A DNA stretch of 64,000 nucleotides from positions 37,549 through 101,548 of the forward strand of contig CAYLSB010000009.1 in the NCBI GenBank assembly GCA_964386005.1, given 5' to 3'. This DNA is from FEN-1350 sp964386005 (GTDB lineage: Bacteria; Planctomycetota; Phycisphaerae; Sedimentisphaerales; Anaerohalosphaeraceae). A model generated the notes under the pieces. It saw only the letters and a program-made list of their open reading frames with translations, had not been told where the DNA came from and did no database searches. Of the stretch, positions 18,167 through 26,485 are shown in pieces. Positions within the stretch are counted from its first letter, which is position 1. Every line of letters starts with the position of its first letter. A program made the translations under genes and the position numbers.

Positions 18167-20116
18167 CTACCGAATGCGAAATTCGTATGCCCGGTAGAGG
18201 CGATCGAGCTCCTGTTTCTGTTGCTCGTATTCCTTTTGCAGTTCGGCGAAAAGGGCGGGATTCTGATACACCTTGGCCTCGCCGAATTGTTCATGAGCTT
18301 GGTTATGTTTTTCTTCGAGTTCCATGATCATTCCCTCGAGCTGCTCAACGGTGTATCGATTGTACACTTTTAATTCCGAAGGAGCGATGGCTCGCTGCTT
18401 ATCCGGAGAAGGCGAACGGCGTTTCGGCTTACGTTCCGACTCGACCGTCTTATCGGATGCCTCTCGTTCCATTCGTTGCGCGGATTGATCGGCGTACTGC
18501 GTGTACGGCCGATCTCCCTGGATGAATTCCGTTTTGTTTCGACCGTTTCCGCCGCCCCCGATCACCAATAGCCGTTTGGCGATGCGATCCAAAAAATAAC
18601 GGTCGTGGCTGACAACGAGGACCGCACCCGGAAAATCCACAAGGGCCTCTTCCAGCGCTTCTCGACTGGGAATATCCAGATGGTTGGTGGGCTCGTCCAA
18701 AACCAGCAAATCCGGTTCCGACAGAACAAGCCGGCAAAGCATCAGGCGATTTTGCTGGCCGCCGCTGAGGTCGGACGTTTTCTTGAATACGTCGTCTCCG
18801 CTGAAAAGAAACGAACCCAGGACGCCGCGGATTTTTTCGACGGACAAGTCCGGCCGGAGAGCACAGACCTCCTCCAGCACCGTTTTGCCCGAATCCAACA
18901 CATCGGCCTGCTGATCCAGATAGCCGACTTTCGCCGTCGGCGCAATCCGTATGGTTCCCTCCGACGGCTCCACATGCCCAAGGGCCATGCGAAGCAGGGT
19001 ACTCTTGCCGGTTCCGTTCGGACCGGTTATCCCAAGCCGCTGACCGTACAAGAGGTCAAAGGTCAAATGCCGAAACAATTCGGAAGCGCCGAAGGATTTG
19101 CCGAGGTCCTCGCATCGAACGGCCAGTTCGCTGCGATTGTTCCCGGAGCGAAATTGGAAATCGATCGTCTTTGATCCGGACGGCTTTTCCAAAAACGTCG
19201 GATTGTCTTTTAACAGCTTCTCCAGCCGGGTCTTTCTGCCTCGCGCCGTCTTTCGCATCCCCTCCTGGTCCTTGTTGCGGGCGATAAAGTCCAGAGTTCG
19301 CTCGACCATCTCGACGCGCTGTTCATATTCCCGCTGCTGTTGGAGCTGAACCGTCTTTTTGGTTTCCATATACGTGCTGTAGTTGCCGCGCCACACCCTG
19401 GCTTTCTTTCGTTCCACTTCGACAATCTTGCAGGCGATTCGGTCCAATAGATAACGGTCATGGCTGATCACCACGGCGGCGCCTTTGAATCCTCGAAGGA
19501 ATTTTTCCAGCCACACGGTCCCGGCCAGATCCAGATGGTTGGTGGGTTCGTCCAGCAGAAGGAGGTCGGCCTCCTTCATGAGCACCTGAGCCAGGCCAAG
19601 GCGAGAAAGCTGGCCGCCGCTGAGGGCCGAGGTTTTCAGGGCAAGCAGTTCCTCGTCCAGACCGACACCGGCCAGCGTGGTCCTCATTCTCGCCTCGCAG
19701 AGATATCCCCCCTGAATTTCGAACGTCTGGTGTAAACGGTCATATTCCCGCAACAATGACTCGTATTCGCGGCCTTCGTGCGCGGTATGTTCCAGCCGCT
19801 CCGACAGCTCCACAAGCCGACGTTCCATGGAAAGAATCTCGTCCAATCCCAGGAACATCTGTTCCAGGACCGTGAGTCGGCCGTCAAAAACCGGCTCTTG
19901 CGGCAGATAATTCATCCGAAGACCCTTCTGCCGGTTCACCTCGCCCATGTCCGGCGGTTCCTGCCCGAGAATCAGCCGCAAAACGGTCGTCTTGCCGCAG
20001 CCGTTGGGACCCACCATTCCCACGATCTCCCCGGGATGCAATTCCAGGTCAAGCCCGTCCAGCACCACGTCCGGGCCGAATGATTTATGTATGTTGTGCA
20101 GCGCAACGATCGACAT
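18167..20116 (-). CDS. ABC-F family ATPase (Uup-like)
   Basis: A 649-residue soluble protein with two ABC ATPase domains in one chain: first Walker A GPNGCGKTT and signature LSGGQLSRLGLAQ with LLLLDEPTNHLD, second Walker A GPNGTGKST and signature LSGGQQNRLMLCR with LLVLDEPTNHLD. A charged linker lies between them and a C-terminal coiled coil (VEQLEGMIMELEEKH onward) of the Uup type closes the protein. No membrane segment. ABC-F proteins act on ribosomes, or on DNA/replication intermediates in the case of Uup. The frame is open 56 codons further, but MSIVALHNIHKSFG at 20116 is the normal family start. Confidence 0.88.
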   Translation of the reverse strand: MSIVALHNIHKSFGPDVVLDGLDLELHPGEIVGMVGPNGCGKTTVLRLILGQEPPDMGEVNRQKGLRMNYLPQEPVFDGRLTVLEQMFLGLDEILSMERRLVELSERLEHTAHEGREYESLLREYDRLHQTFEIQGGYLCEARMRTTLAGVGLDEELLALKTSALSGGQLSRLGLAQVLMKEADLLLLDEPTNHLDLAGTVWLEKFLRGFKGAAVVISHDRYLLDRIACKIVEVERKKARVWRGNYSTYMETKKTVQLQQQREYEQRVEMVERTLDFIARNKDQEGMRKTARGRKTRLEKLLKDNPTFLEKPSGSKTIDFQFRSGNNRSELAVRCEDLGKSFGASELFRHLTFDLLYGQRLGITGPNGTGKSTLLRMALGHVEPSEGTIRIAPTAKVGYLDQQADVLDSGKTVLEEVCALRPDLSVEKIRGVLGSFLFSGDDVFKKTSDLSGGQQNRLMLCRLVLSEPDLLVLDEPTNHLDIPSREALEEALVDFPGAVLVVSHDRYFLDRIAKRLLVIGGGGNGRNKTEFIQGDRPYTQYADQSAQRMEREASDKTVESERKPKRRSPSPDKQRAIAPSELKVYNRYTVEQLEGMIMELEEKHNQAHEQFGEAKVYQNPALFAELQKEYEQQKQELDRLYRAYEFRIR

Positions 20117-20309
20117 GCGGAAAACGAAATCCTTGATACGGTACGATTCGGCCCGGTCCGGAAAAACCCAGATGACGTTCCGGATTCCACGACGATTCCA
20201 AACCCTTATTCTACCCGAATCCTTTCCGGAGATCAACCTCGCCCCGAACGCGGATCGGGTTGCCCGGAATCGGCGGCGAATCATCTTTCAAAAGCGGCAT
20301 ATTTTGCGT

Positions 20310-20339
20310 TGACATGCCGACCGGAATCGACGTACAATG
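20310..20339 (+). promoter_or_regulatory. Putative sigma70 promoter of the small lipoprotein and c-di-AMP genes
   Basis: TTGACA (20310-20315) and TACAAT (20334-20339) are 18 bases apart, about 60 bases before the start at 20401 and pointing away from the leftward ABC-F gene. Confidence 0.6.
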
Positions 20340-20400
20340 ATCCGGCCGCCGGAAGGTCAATTCGTCCGGCAAGAGATAAATCGCATGAACTGAGGAATGT

Positions 20401-20631
20401 ATGAATAGCCAGCGTCTGATGCGAAAAATGGTTGTGGTTCTAACGGTGTTCATGGCCGGTTGGTCCATGCTGATCCTTGGTGGTTGCCGTACGGTCGGAG
20501 AGTCAACCAGCGAGGTCAACATTCGACATCGGCGAGTGATCGACAACAATTTTGGACGGGTTCAGGATGATATTGACACCGTCTTCCTGTTGGATCGTCC
20601 CAGCCGTCTCAGCGATCAGCCCGTTCGCTGA
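20401..20631 (+). CDS. Small lipoprotein of unknown function
   Basis: A 76-residue product with a charged N-terminus, a hydrophobic stretch (VVVLTVFMAGWSMLIL) and a lipobox LGGC at about residue 29, followed by a short polar mature part. GAGGAA sits just upstream of the ATG. Nothing beyond the lipoprotein signal is recognisable. It lies 69 bases before the cyclase gene, probably on the same transcript. Confidence 0.6.
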   Translation: MNSQRLMRKMVVVLTVFMAGWSMLILGGCRTVGESTSEVNIRHRRVIDNNFGRVQDDIDTVFLLDRPSRLSDQPVR

Positions 20632-20700
20632 AATCCGCGCCGAAACGCAGCCGTATCCGTCGGACCGGGCCCCAGAGTCCGACCCCAGGGAGGATACGCG

Positions 20701-21552
20701 GTGGATGCCATCCTCGATTTTTTTTATCGTATGAGCCCGCGGGAGCGCTCGGTGGTCTGTTTCGAGCTGCTTTTCATCGGTTTGTTTGTCTATATCATCC
20801 TGTCATTTCTCGAAGGGACCCGCGGAGAACGACTTTTTCGGGGCATCATTTTCATTCTTCTGGCCGGCAAGGTCATCCTCAATCTGATCGTCCACCGATT
20901 CGAAATGGATCGAGTGGCGTATCTGTATAACTGGTTCTTGATCGGCATCCTGCTGGTGTCGATCGCCGCGTTTCAACCCGAAATCCGCCGTGCCCTGATC
21001 CGACTCGGCCAGGCGAAGTTTTTGTCCAGCTCGCCCCAGCAGTTGTCCCGCAGCGTCGAAGAAATCATCGAAGCCATCCTGTTGCTTTCCGAAACCCGTA
21101 CCGGCGCGATCATCGTCTTCGAACAGCAGGTCGGGTTGGGCGAATTCGTGGAAACCGGAGTCCGGCTCGACGCCAAAGTCACGTCCGAATTGCTGCGAAC
21201 GATCTTTTATCCCGGAACCGCTCTGCACGATATGGCGGTGGTGATCCAGGGCGATCGAATTGTCGCGGCGCGGGTACAGCTCCCGTTGGTGGAGGGCGAT
21301 TCGTTTCCCGGCGGCCAGCTCGGCTCCCGGCATCGCGCGGCTCTCGGCGTTACCGCCGGATCCGACGCCATCGTCATCGTGGTCAGCGAGGAAACCGGTA
21401 TCGTCTCCATCGCCCTCAACGGAAACCTGATCCGCAACGTCTCCTCCGATCAGCTTCGCCGCCACCTCACCACCGCCGTGGTGGACACCACCCCGCTGGT
21501 CGAACGACTTCAAAAAACCATGCGGAGCAAACCCGAAACGAAGAATACATAG
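20701..21552 (+). CDS. cdaA: Diadenylate cyclase, CdaA type
   Basis: Makes cyclic di-AMP from two ATP at the membrane. The 283-residue protein has three N-terminal membrane segments (about 18-36, 45-63 and 74-92) and a DAC domain: GAIIVFE (135-141), ALHDMAVVIQGDRI (174-187), SRHRAALG (209-216) and VVSEETG (227-233). The usual Asp-Gly-Ala motif reads Asp177-Met178-Ala179, while the Arg-His-Arg motif is intact. The start is GTG 20701, chosen for AGGGAGGA 6 bases upstream. The YbbR-domain gene follows after 9 bases, the standard cdaA-cdaR arrangement. Confidence 0.9.
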   Translation: MDAILDFFYRMSPRERSVVCFELLFIGLFVYIILSFLEGTRGERLFRGIIFILLAGKVILNLIVHRFEMDRVAYLYNWFLIGILLVSIAAFQPEIRRALIRLGQAKFLSSSPQQLSRSVEEIIEAILLLSETRTGAIIVFEQQVGLGEFVETGVRLDAKVTSELLRTIFYPGTALHDMAVVIQGDRIVAARVQLPLVEGDSFPGGQLGSRHRAALGVTAGSDAIVIVVSEETGIVSIALNGNLIRNVSSDQLRRHLTTAVVDTTPLVERLQKTMRSKPETKNT

Positions 21553-21561
21553 GCCGCCCCC

Positions 21562-22611
21562 GTGTTCGATCGAATTAAAAAATTCACCGCCGTGATCTTC
21601 CTGACCATCCTGATCTGGACCTATGCCTACCTGGCTCAGGAAGAATCCATCAACCGCATGGCCACGCTCGGTGTCGCCGAGGGCATCCTTTCCGATCTGC
21701 AGATTACCTTCGATCGACCCGTCCCCATTACCCTGAATCTGGAGCTGAAAGGAACCAAATCCAAGATCGCCAATCTGAAGAGACGGCTTCTCGCCGGAGA
21801 AAACGACAAAGACAAAGAGCGGTTGAATTTCGTCTATGATCCCGAATCCGAAAACCATTCTCTTCCCGGCACCTATTCCCTCAATGTCATCGAGTTTCTC
21901 GGGAAAAGCGAGAAAATGAAAATTCTCGGCCTTCGGGTCATCGGTTGCGATGTGCCCAATCTGACGGTGACCATCGAAAAACTTGTGGAAAAACGACTGA
22001 CGGTCCAATGCGTCGATTCAACCGGAAAAATCCTGCGCCCCGAAACCCTGGAGCCGGCGATCGTCGCCATGTTTGTCCGGAAGGAATACGACGGCCCCGC
22101 CACCATCACGTTGACCCCGCAGCAAGTGGAACTGGCGAGAAAATCCATCGTGCGCCTGCGACCGTATATCATGCTGGGCAATCAGCAGGTCTTCGCCAAA
22201 AATCAGGTCACCGTCAAACTGCCCGCCACGGAAATCCTGCTCCAGTCGCGCCCTCTTCAGCCGCGCGTCGGTTTGATGATCAGCAAAAACCTGATCGGGA
22301 AATGCCAAGTGGAGTTGCTCAACGAAAGCGAATTGACCAGCGTGACCTCGATCCTGGCGACCCCGGAGGCCTTTGAGGAATTTGAAAAAATGATGTATCA
22401 GGTCCTGGTGGAAATCCGCGATGACGATGTGACGACCGCCGCATCCGAGGGGACCAAACGACCCGTGGTCTATAACTTTCCCCGGGCGTTCCTCCGCGGC
22501 GGAGAAATCCAACTGGATCCGTCCGTCCCGATCCGACAGGCCCATTTTCGATTGATCCCCCTTCCCGCCTCGCCTTCCCCCCCGACCTCCACGACCTCCA
22601 TCGCCCCGTAA
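21562..22611 (+). CDS. YbbR-domain protein, CdaR-like
   Basis: A 349-residue protein anchored by one N-terminal membrane segment (TAVIFLTILIWTYAYLA) with an extracytoplasmic part containing YbbR-like beta modules (for example VPITLNLELKGTKSKI and LTVTIEKLVEKRLTV). CdaR proteins bind and modulate CdaA. The start is GTG 21562, 9 bases after the cyclase stop; the C-terminus is proline/serine-rich and low-complexity. The similarity is to the general fold and context rather than to close CdaR sequences, so the regulatory role is inferred from gene order. Confidence 0.72.
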   Translation: MFDRIKKFTAVIFLTILIWTYAYLAQEESINRMATLGVAEGILSDLQITFDRPVPITLNLELKGTKSKIANLKRRLLAGENDKDKERLNFVYDPESENHSLPGTYSLNVIEFLGKSEKMKILGLRVIGCDVPNLTVTIEKLVEKRLTVQCVDSTGKILRPETLEPAIVAMFVRKEYDGPATITLTPQQVELARKSIVRLRPYIMLGNQQVFAKNQVTVKLPATEILLQSRPLQPRVGLMISKNLIGKCQVELLNESELTSVTSILATPEAFEEFEKMMYQVLVEIRDDDVTTAASEGTKRPVVYNFPRAFLRGGEIQLDPSVPIRQAHFRLIPLPASPSPPTSTTSIAP

Positions 22612-22634
22612 AAAAAGGTGTCAGGAACCTTTTT
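22612..22634. terminator. Hairpin with A/T tails between convergent genes
   Basis: AAAAAGGT (22612-22619) pairs perfectly with ACCTTTTT (22627-22634) around a 7-base loop, starting at the stop codon of the YbbR gene. It could stop transcription from both sides. It belongs to the same GTCAG-loop family seen at several later sites. Confidence 0.5.
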
Positions 22635-22669
22635 CGCCTGGCGAGTAATATCATAATGCAATTTCCCGC

Positions 22670-23497
22670 TCATTCCCGGATCAGCGGCACGAACCGCACG
22701 GGCATCTTGGATTCCTGACGGAACGTCCCGTCGGCATCCTTGCGGATCAGGATCAGATCCTGCCCGCTCCACGTATCGCCGACGGGAATCACCATCCGTC
22801 CGCCGGGGCGGAGCTGTTCCTTCAGCGCCGCCGGGATATGATCCGGCGCGCACGTGACGATGATGGCGTCGTAGGGAGCGTGTTCGGCCCAGCCGAGGTA
22901 TCCGTCGCCGACTTTGACGTGAATGGATTCGTACCCGCGTTGCCGCAGAATCCCGATGGTCCTCTGGGCCAGCGGCCGGACGATCTCGATGGAATACACG
23001 TGAGGCGTAAATTCGTTGAGCACCGCCGCCTGATAGCCGGATCCTGTGCCGATCTCAAGCACCTTCGCATCGGCTTTGAGGTCGAGGATGTAGGTCATAT
23101 AAGCCACGATGAACGGCTGCGAAATCGTCTGGTCGTAGCCGATCGGCAACGGCCTGTCCTGATAGGCATGCGCCTTCTGATCGTCCGTCACGAACCAGTG
23201 CCGCGGCACCGCCTCCATCGCCGCCAGGATTTTTTGATCCTGCAGGGCGTACAAATCGCGGATGATCCGGACCATCTCCCGTCGTTCTGCGAACCGCTCG
23301 TTCGATCGCGGTTTCGACCATGGCGCTTTTTCGATGGCCCCCTCGGGTTGAACTTCCAGCGCTGATTCGTTCGCCATTGCTGCTCCTTCCACCGGCCGCG
23401 GGTTTTCGATCGGCGGGGCGGCGATGGGTTTGACCCCTTTGCCGCACGACCCGCCGGCCGCAGCCAGTACCATCATACAAAGAAAAATGCGTTCCAT
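22670..23497 (-). CDS. Exported protein-L-isoaspartate O-methyltransferase
   Basis: A 275-residue protein with an N-terminal signal (MERIFLCMMVLAAAGGSCGKG); the GGSC could be a loose lipobox, so it may be lipid-anchored. A proline-rich spacer is followed by the isoaspartyl methyltransferase core: VPRHWFV, LPIGYDQTISQPFIVAYMT and VLEIGTGSGYQAAVLNEF, with HVYSIEIVRPLAQR. It is a paralogue of the leader-less enzyme at the left edge of the window. Why a SAM-dependent enzyme should be exported is unclear, since SAM is not expected outside the cytoplasm. Convergent with the YbbR gene. Confidence 0.85.
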   Translation of the reverse strand: MERIFLCMMVLAAAGGSCGKGVKPIAAPPIENPRPVEGAAMANESALEVQPEGAIEKAPWSKPRSNERFAERREMVRIIRDLYALQDQKILAAMEAVPRHWFVTDDQKAHAYQDRPLPIGYDQTISQPFIVAYMTYILDLKADAKVLEIGTGSGYQAAVLNEFTPHVYSIEIVRPLAQRTIGILRQRGYESIHVKVGDGYLGWAEHAPYDAIIVTCAPDHIPAALKEQLRPGGRMVIPVGDTWSGQDLILIRKDADGTFRQESKMPVRFVPLIRE

Positions 23498-23610
23498 AAA
23501 TACCCCCTTGCTCTTCGGTTATCGGTTTCTATCCAACAGTACAAAGCCCAACTTGTCAATACCTAATCAACATCTTATCGTTCCTCCAATGTCAGGCCCG
23601 GTTTGTCCTC

Positions 23611-23690
23611 CGGTAGGGGCGGACGGCGTCCGCCCAAATGAAATGGGGCACATGTTCCCGTTCGGAGGGCACACGCCGTGTGCCCCTGCA
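23611..23690. repeat. GTAG-headed double hairpin (left copy, flanks SUMF1 gene)
   Basis: A hairpin starting GTAGGGGCGGAC (23613-23635) and a second one GGGCACACGCCGTGTGCCC (23667-23685) are joined by a 31-base spacer. The whole 80 bases recur at 25101-25180 in the same orientation with about three differences. Confidence 0.8.
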
Positions 23691-23797
23691 TTTTCACCAG
23701 CGACGAAAGACGAGCGGCCGGCGACTCTTTTGATTTTTCCTTGCATTCCAGCCCCGATTCTGCGACAATATTTCAAAAGAATAAAAAGGAGCTGGGT

Positions 23798-25042
23798 ATG
23801 CTTTCGCAAATTCAATCGTCGGGTTCCAGCCACCGGGCACAGCGAGGTGGATGGCGTGTTCTCGGTATTCCGGCGGTTCTCTTTGCCCTTGCGGCTCTTC
23901 CGGTTCTGGCCGACTGCCCCTCGGCCGATCTGACACGGGATTGCTTCGTCGATCTGGCGGATTTTGCGGTGGTCTCCAGCCAGTGGCTCACCGAGGATCC
24001 AAATACGGAGGCCCAGGACTTTGCCTTGTTTGCCGAGCAGTGGCTGACGGGAGATCGATTGCCCGAAGACATGGTCGTCATCCCCGCCGGGACTTTTCAG
24101 ATGGGCAACAGCAAATCCGCTGACGAAGGGTGGTCAGATGAATTGCCGGTTCATACGGTGACTGTAGATTCGTTTGCCATGGGCAAATACGAGATTTCCA
24201 ACGGGCGATACCGGGATTTCCTGAACTCCGCCCGGACACAAGGGCTGATTACTGTAACTAGTGTCGTATATCAAGCCGGATCGGGGACCAGCTATCCCTA
24301 CTGCGACACCTCGGACTACAGTTCTTATAGTCAGATCGTCTATTCCAACAATACCTTCAGCGTTCGGACCAAAAGCGGGCGGGATATGACCAACGACCCG
24401 ATGGTCCTGATAAGCTGGTACGGGGCTGTGGCCTACTGTAACTGGCGAAGCCAGCAGGAAGGCAAACAGATCTGCTACAATCTTTCGACTTGGACTTGTG
24501 ATTTCAGCAAGAAGGGATATCGTCTGCCTACCGAAGCCGAGTGGGAATATGCCGCACGAGGGGGATTATCCGGAAACAGATTCCCTTGGGGGGATACGAT
24601 CAATCAAACCCAGGCAAACTTTTGCAGCTACGATTTCAGTTATGATGTCAGTCCCGTCAAAGACCAATATCATCCCTTGTGGAATGATGGGCAATCTCCC
24701 TACACATCCCCGGTTGGCTTTTTTGATGGGCCCTTGAAGTATAAGAGCCAGTACAACTGGCTGGGCAGTACAACCAGCTATCAGACAGCCAGCGGAGCCA
24801 ATGCCTATGGCTTATACGACATGGCGGGGAATGTCTGGGAGTGGTGTCATGACTGGTATGGGAGCTACGGTTCGGGATCACAAACAAACCCAACTGGACC
24901 TGGAACAGGTACTTATCGTGTTGTTCGCGGCGGCTGCTGGGACAACGACACCGACTACTGCCGTGTATCGAGCCGCTTCAGCCGCCACCCGCTCTACCGG
25001 GGCGGCGACTACTACGGATTCCGCGTTGTCCTGGACTTTTAA
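23798..25042 (+). CDS. Secreted SUMF1-domain protein with N-terminal dockerin-like module
   Basis: A 414-residue exported protein: signal peptide (PAVLFALAALPVLA), a dockerin-like pair (DCFVDLADFAVVSSQWL and EAQDFALFAEQWL), then a formylglycine-generating-enzyme-type domain from about residue 90 (VVIPAGTFQMGNS, YEISNGRYRDFLN, GYRLPTEAEWEYAARGG, MAGNVWEWCHDWYG, VVRGGCWDNDTDYCRVSSR, YGFRVVL). In true FGEs two cysteines act in the C-x4-C stretch after GGS; here the first is Asn and only the second remains, so sulfatase maturation is doubtful. ATG 23798 has AAAAGGAG upstream. Long direct repeats flank the gene on both sides. Confidence 0.8.
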   Translation: MLSQIQSSGSSHRAQRGGWRVLGIPAVLFALAALPVLADCPSADLTRDCFVDLADFAVVSSQWLTEDPNTEAQDFALFAEQWLTGDRLPEDMVVIPAGTFQMGNSKSADEGWSDELPVHTVTVDSFAMGKYEISNGRYRDFLNSARTQGLITVTSVVYQAGSGTSYPYCDTSDYSSYSQIVYSNNTFSVRTKSGRDMTNDPMVLISWYGAVAYCNWRSQQEGKQICYNLSTWTCDFSKKGYRLPTEAEWEYAARGGLSGNRFPWGDTINQTQANFCSYDFSYDVSPVKDQYHPLWNDGQSPYTSPVGFFDGPLKYKSQYNWLGSTTSYQTASGANAYGLYDMAGNVWEWCHDWYGSYGSGSQTNPTGPGTGTYRVVRGGCWDNDTDYCRVSSRFSRHPLYRGGDYYGFRVVLDF

Positions 25043-25100
25043 TAATCCTTTGGTTTTTGCTCTTTTACACTTTGTATCCCAGCGAAGAGATGAATCGAAC

Positions 25101-25180
25101 CGGTAGGGGCGGACGGCGTCCGCCCGGATGAAATGAGGCACATGTTCCCGTTCGGAGGGCACACGCCGTGTGCCCCTGCA
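25101..25180. repeat. GTAG-headed double hairpin (right copy, flanks SUMF1 gene)
   Basis: Copy of the 23611-23690 element, with hairpins at 25103-25125 and 25157-25175, in direct orientation 1490 bases downstream of the first. Confidence 0.8.
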
Positions 25181-25259
25181 AACTGCGGCTGTACAATGAA
25201 AATCAAAATCCGGATTCGGATTGAATAATCAAACACAACCTCAATCGGAAAGGAAAATC

Positions 25260-26249
25260 ATGTTTTCGCGTATCGTGATATTATCGTTTCTGCTGTTGAC
25301 CGGTTTGAATGGATGTGCGTATGCCCAGTCGCCGGCATCCGACGATCTCAAACCCAATCCCAACACCGACTGGTTCAAAGACGCCCGTTACGGCGTCTTC
25401 ATGCACTTTCTTCCCGGCGACGACAAACAATTGGCGCTGGTCGATGCGTTCGATGTCGATGCGCTGGCCAAACAACTGGAGGCGATGGGGGCCAAATACT
25501 TCGTCATTACGCTGGGGCAAAACTCCGGATATTTTAACTCTCCAAACGCAACTTACGACAAGGTTACCGGATACGCCGCGGGCCAACGCTGCTCCAAACG
25601 GGATTTGCCGCTGGCCCTGTATAAGGCGCTCAAACCCAAAGGCATTCGGCTGATGTTGTATCTGCCCTGTCAGGTGCCCAACGGCGATGACCGTGCTCAG
25701 AAGACCTTCGGACTTCCGCAGGGACGGCAGGATCAACCCATCGACGTCGAGTTCGCCAAAAAGTGGGCGCAGGTCATTCAGGAATGGTCCGACCGCTACG
25801 GCGACAAGGTCGCCGGCTGGTGGTTCGACGGCGGCTACAAGTGGATCCGATTCAACGAAGACATCGCGCAAATCTACTCACAGGCCGTAAAGCATGGCAA
25901 TCCCAAGGCGATCGTGACCTTCAATCCCGGCGTCAGTCTGATTCGTCACACCAAGGCGGAAGATTATACCGCCGGCGAACTGAATGAACCGTTTGCGATG
26001 ATTCCGAAGGACCGTTTTGTCGAGGGCTCGCAATGGCACGCCCTGACGTTTATGGGTTCCCAGTGGGGCCGCCGCGATGTACGATTCCCGACGGAGCAAT
26101 GGGTCCGGTGGGTTAAAGAGGTGACGGCCAAACAGGGCGTCATCACGCTGGATATGGGTCCCAACTGGGATCCCAAGGCCGGTCCCATCGGCGCGCTGGC
26201 CGAAGAACAGGTGGCGCAGGTCAAGGCGATCCGCGCCGCGCTGAAGTGA
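25260..26249 (+). CDS. Exported GH29-like alpha-L-fucosidase
   Basis: A 329-residue exported glycosidase-like protein. The start at 25260 follows GGAAAGGA; the leader MFSRIVILSFLLLTGLNGC ends in a lipobox-like LNGC, with AYA as an alternative cleavage site. The mature part has the GH29 barrel features WFKDARYGVFMHF near the start, AKYFVITLG, and GWWFDGG, which corresponds to the nucleophile Asp region. It is shorter than most GH29 enzymes (over 420 residues), lacking a C-terminal beta domain. The transporters downstream suggest it feeds released sugars to uptake. Confidence 0.75.
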   Translation: MFSRIVILSFLLLTGLNGCAYAQSPASDDLKPNPNTDWFKDARYGVFMHFLPGDDKQLALVDAFDVDALAKQLEAMGAKYFVITLGQNSGYFNSPNATYDKVTGYAAGQRCSKRDLPLALYKALKPKGIRLMLYLPCQVPNGDDRAQKTFGLPQGRQDQPIDVEFAKKWAQVIQEWSDRYGDKVAGWWFDGGYKWIRFNEDIAQIYSQAVKHGNPKAIVTFNPGVSLIRHTKAEDYTAGELNEPFAMIPKDRFVEGSQWHALTFMGSQWGRRDVRFPTEQWVRWVKEVTAKQGVITLDMGPNWDPKAGPIGALAEEQVAQVKAIRAALK

Positions 26250-26325
26250 ACGGTTCGTTTCCGCGCGTCTTTCATAATGTAAGTTTCGAAGCTCCTTTAA
26301 CAGAATGACGCAAAGACCTTGTGTC

Positions 26326-26347
26326 GTTCCGGCGAAAGCCGGAATCC
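26326..26347. repeat. ATTCC-N-GGAAT type palindrome
   Basis: GTTCCGGCGAAAGCCGGAAT and the following CC form a dispersed small palindrome. Similar copies occur at 32158-32177, 43023-43040, 52575-52594, 58178-58197 and 59616-59635. No gene in the surrounding 26250-26485. Confidence 0.65.
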
Positions 26348-26485
26348 GGAATATTCTGTTTGCATTAAACTTCATTCTGTTAGAGCGTCAAAGTTTCTGA
26401 ATGATTCACGATGTTTTCTTGATCCCCACTCTCGGCCGGATTAAGATACGCTGCAATCGACTGCCTCGAACCGACGGGATGCTGC

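Noticed and set aside
20803..22008. 401-codon minus-strand frame over the cdaA/YbbR pair
   Set aside because: The opposite strand has clear cyclase and YbbR features; the frame is low-complexity and rich in Asp/Gly/His, typical of antisense text.
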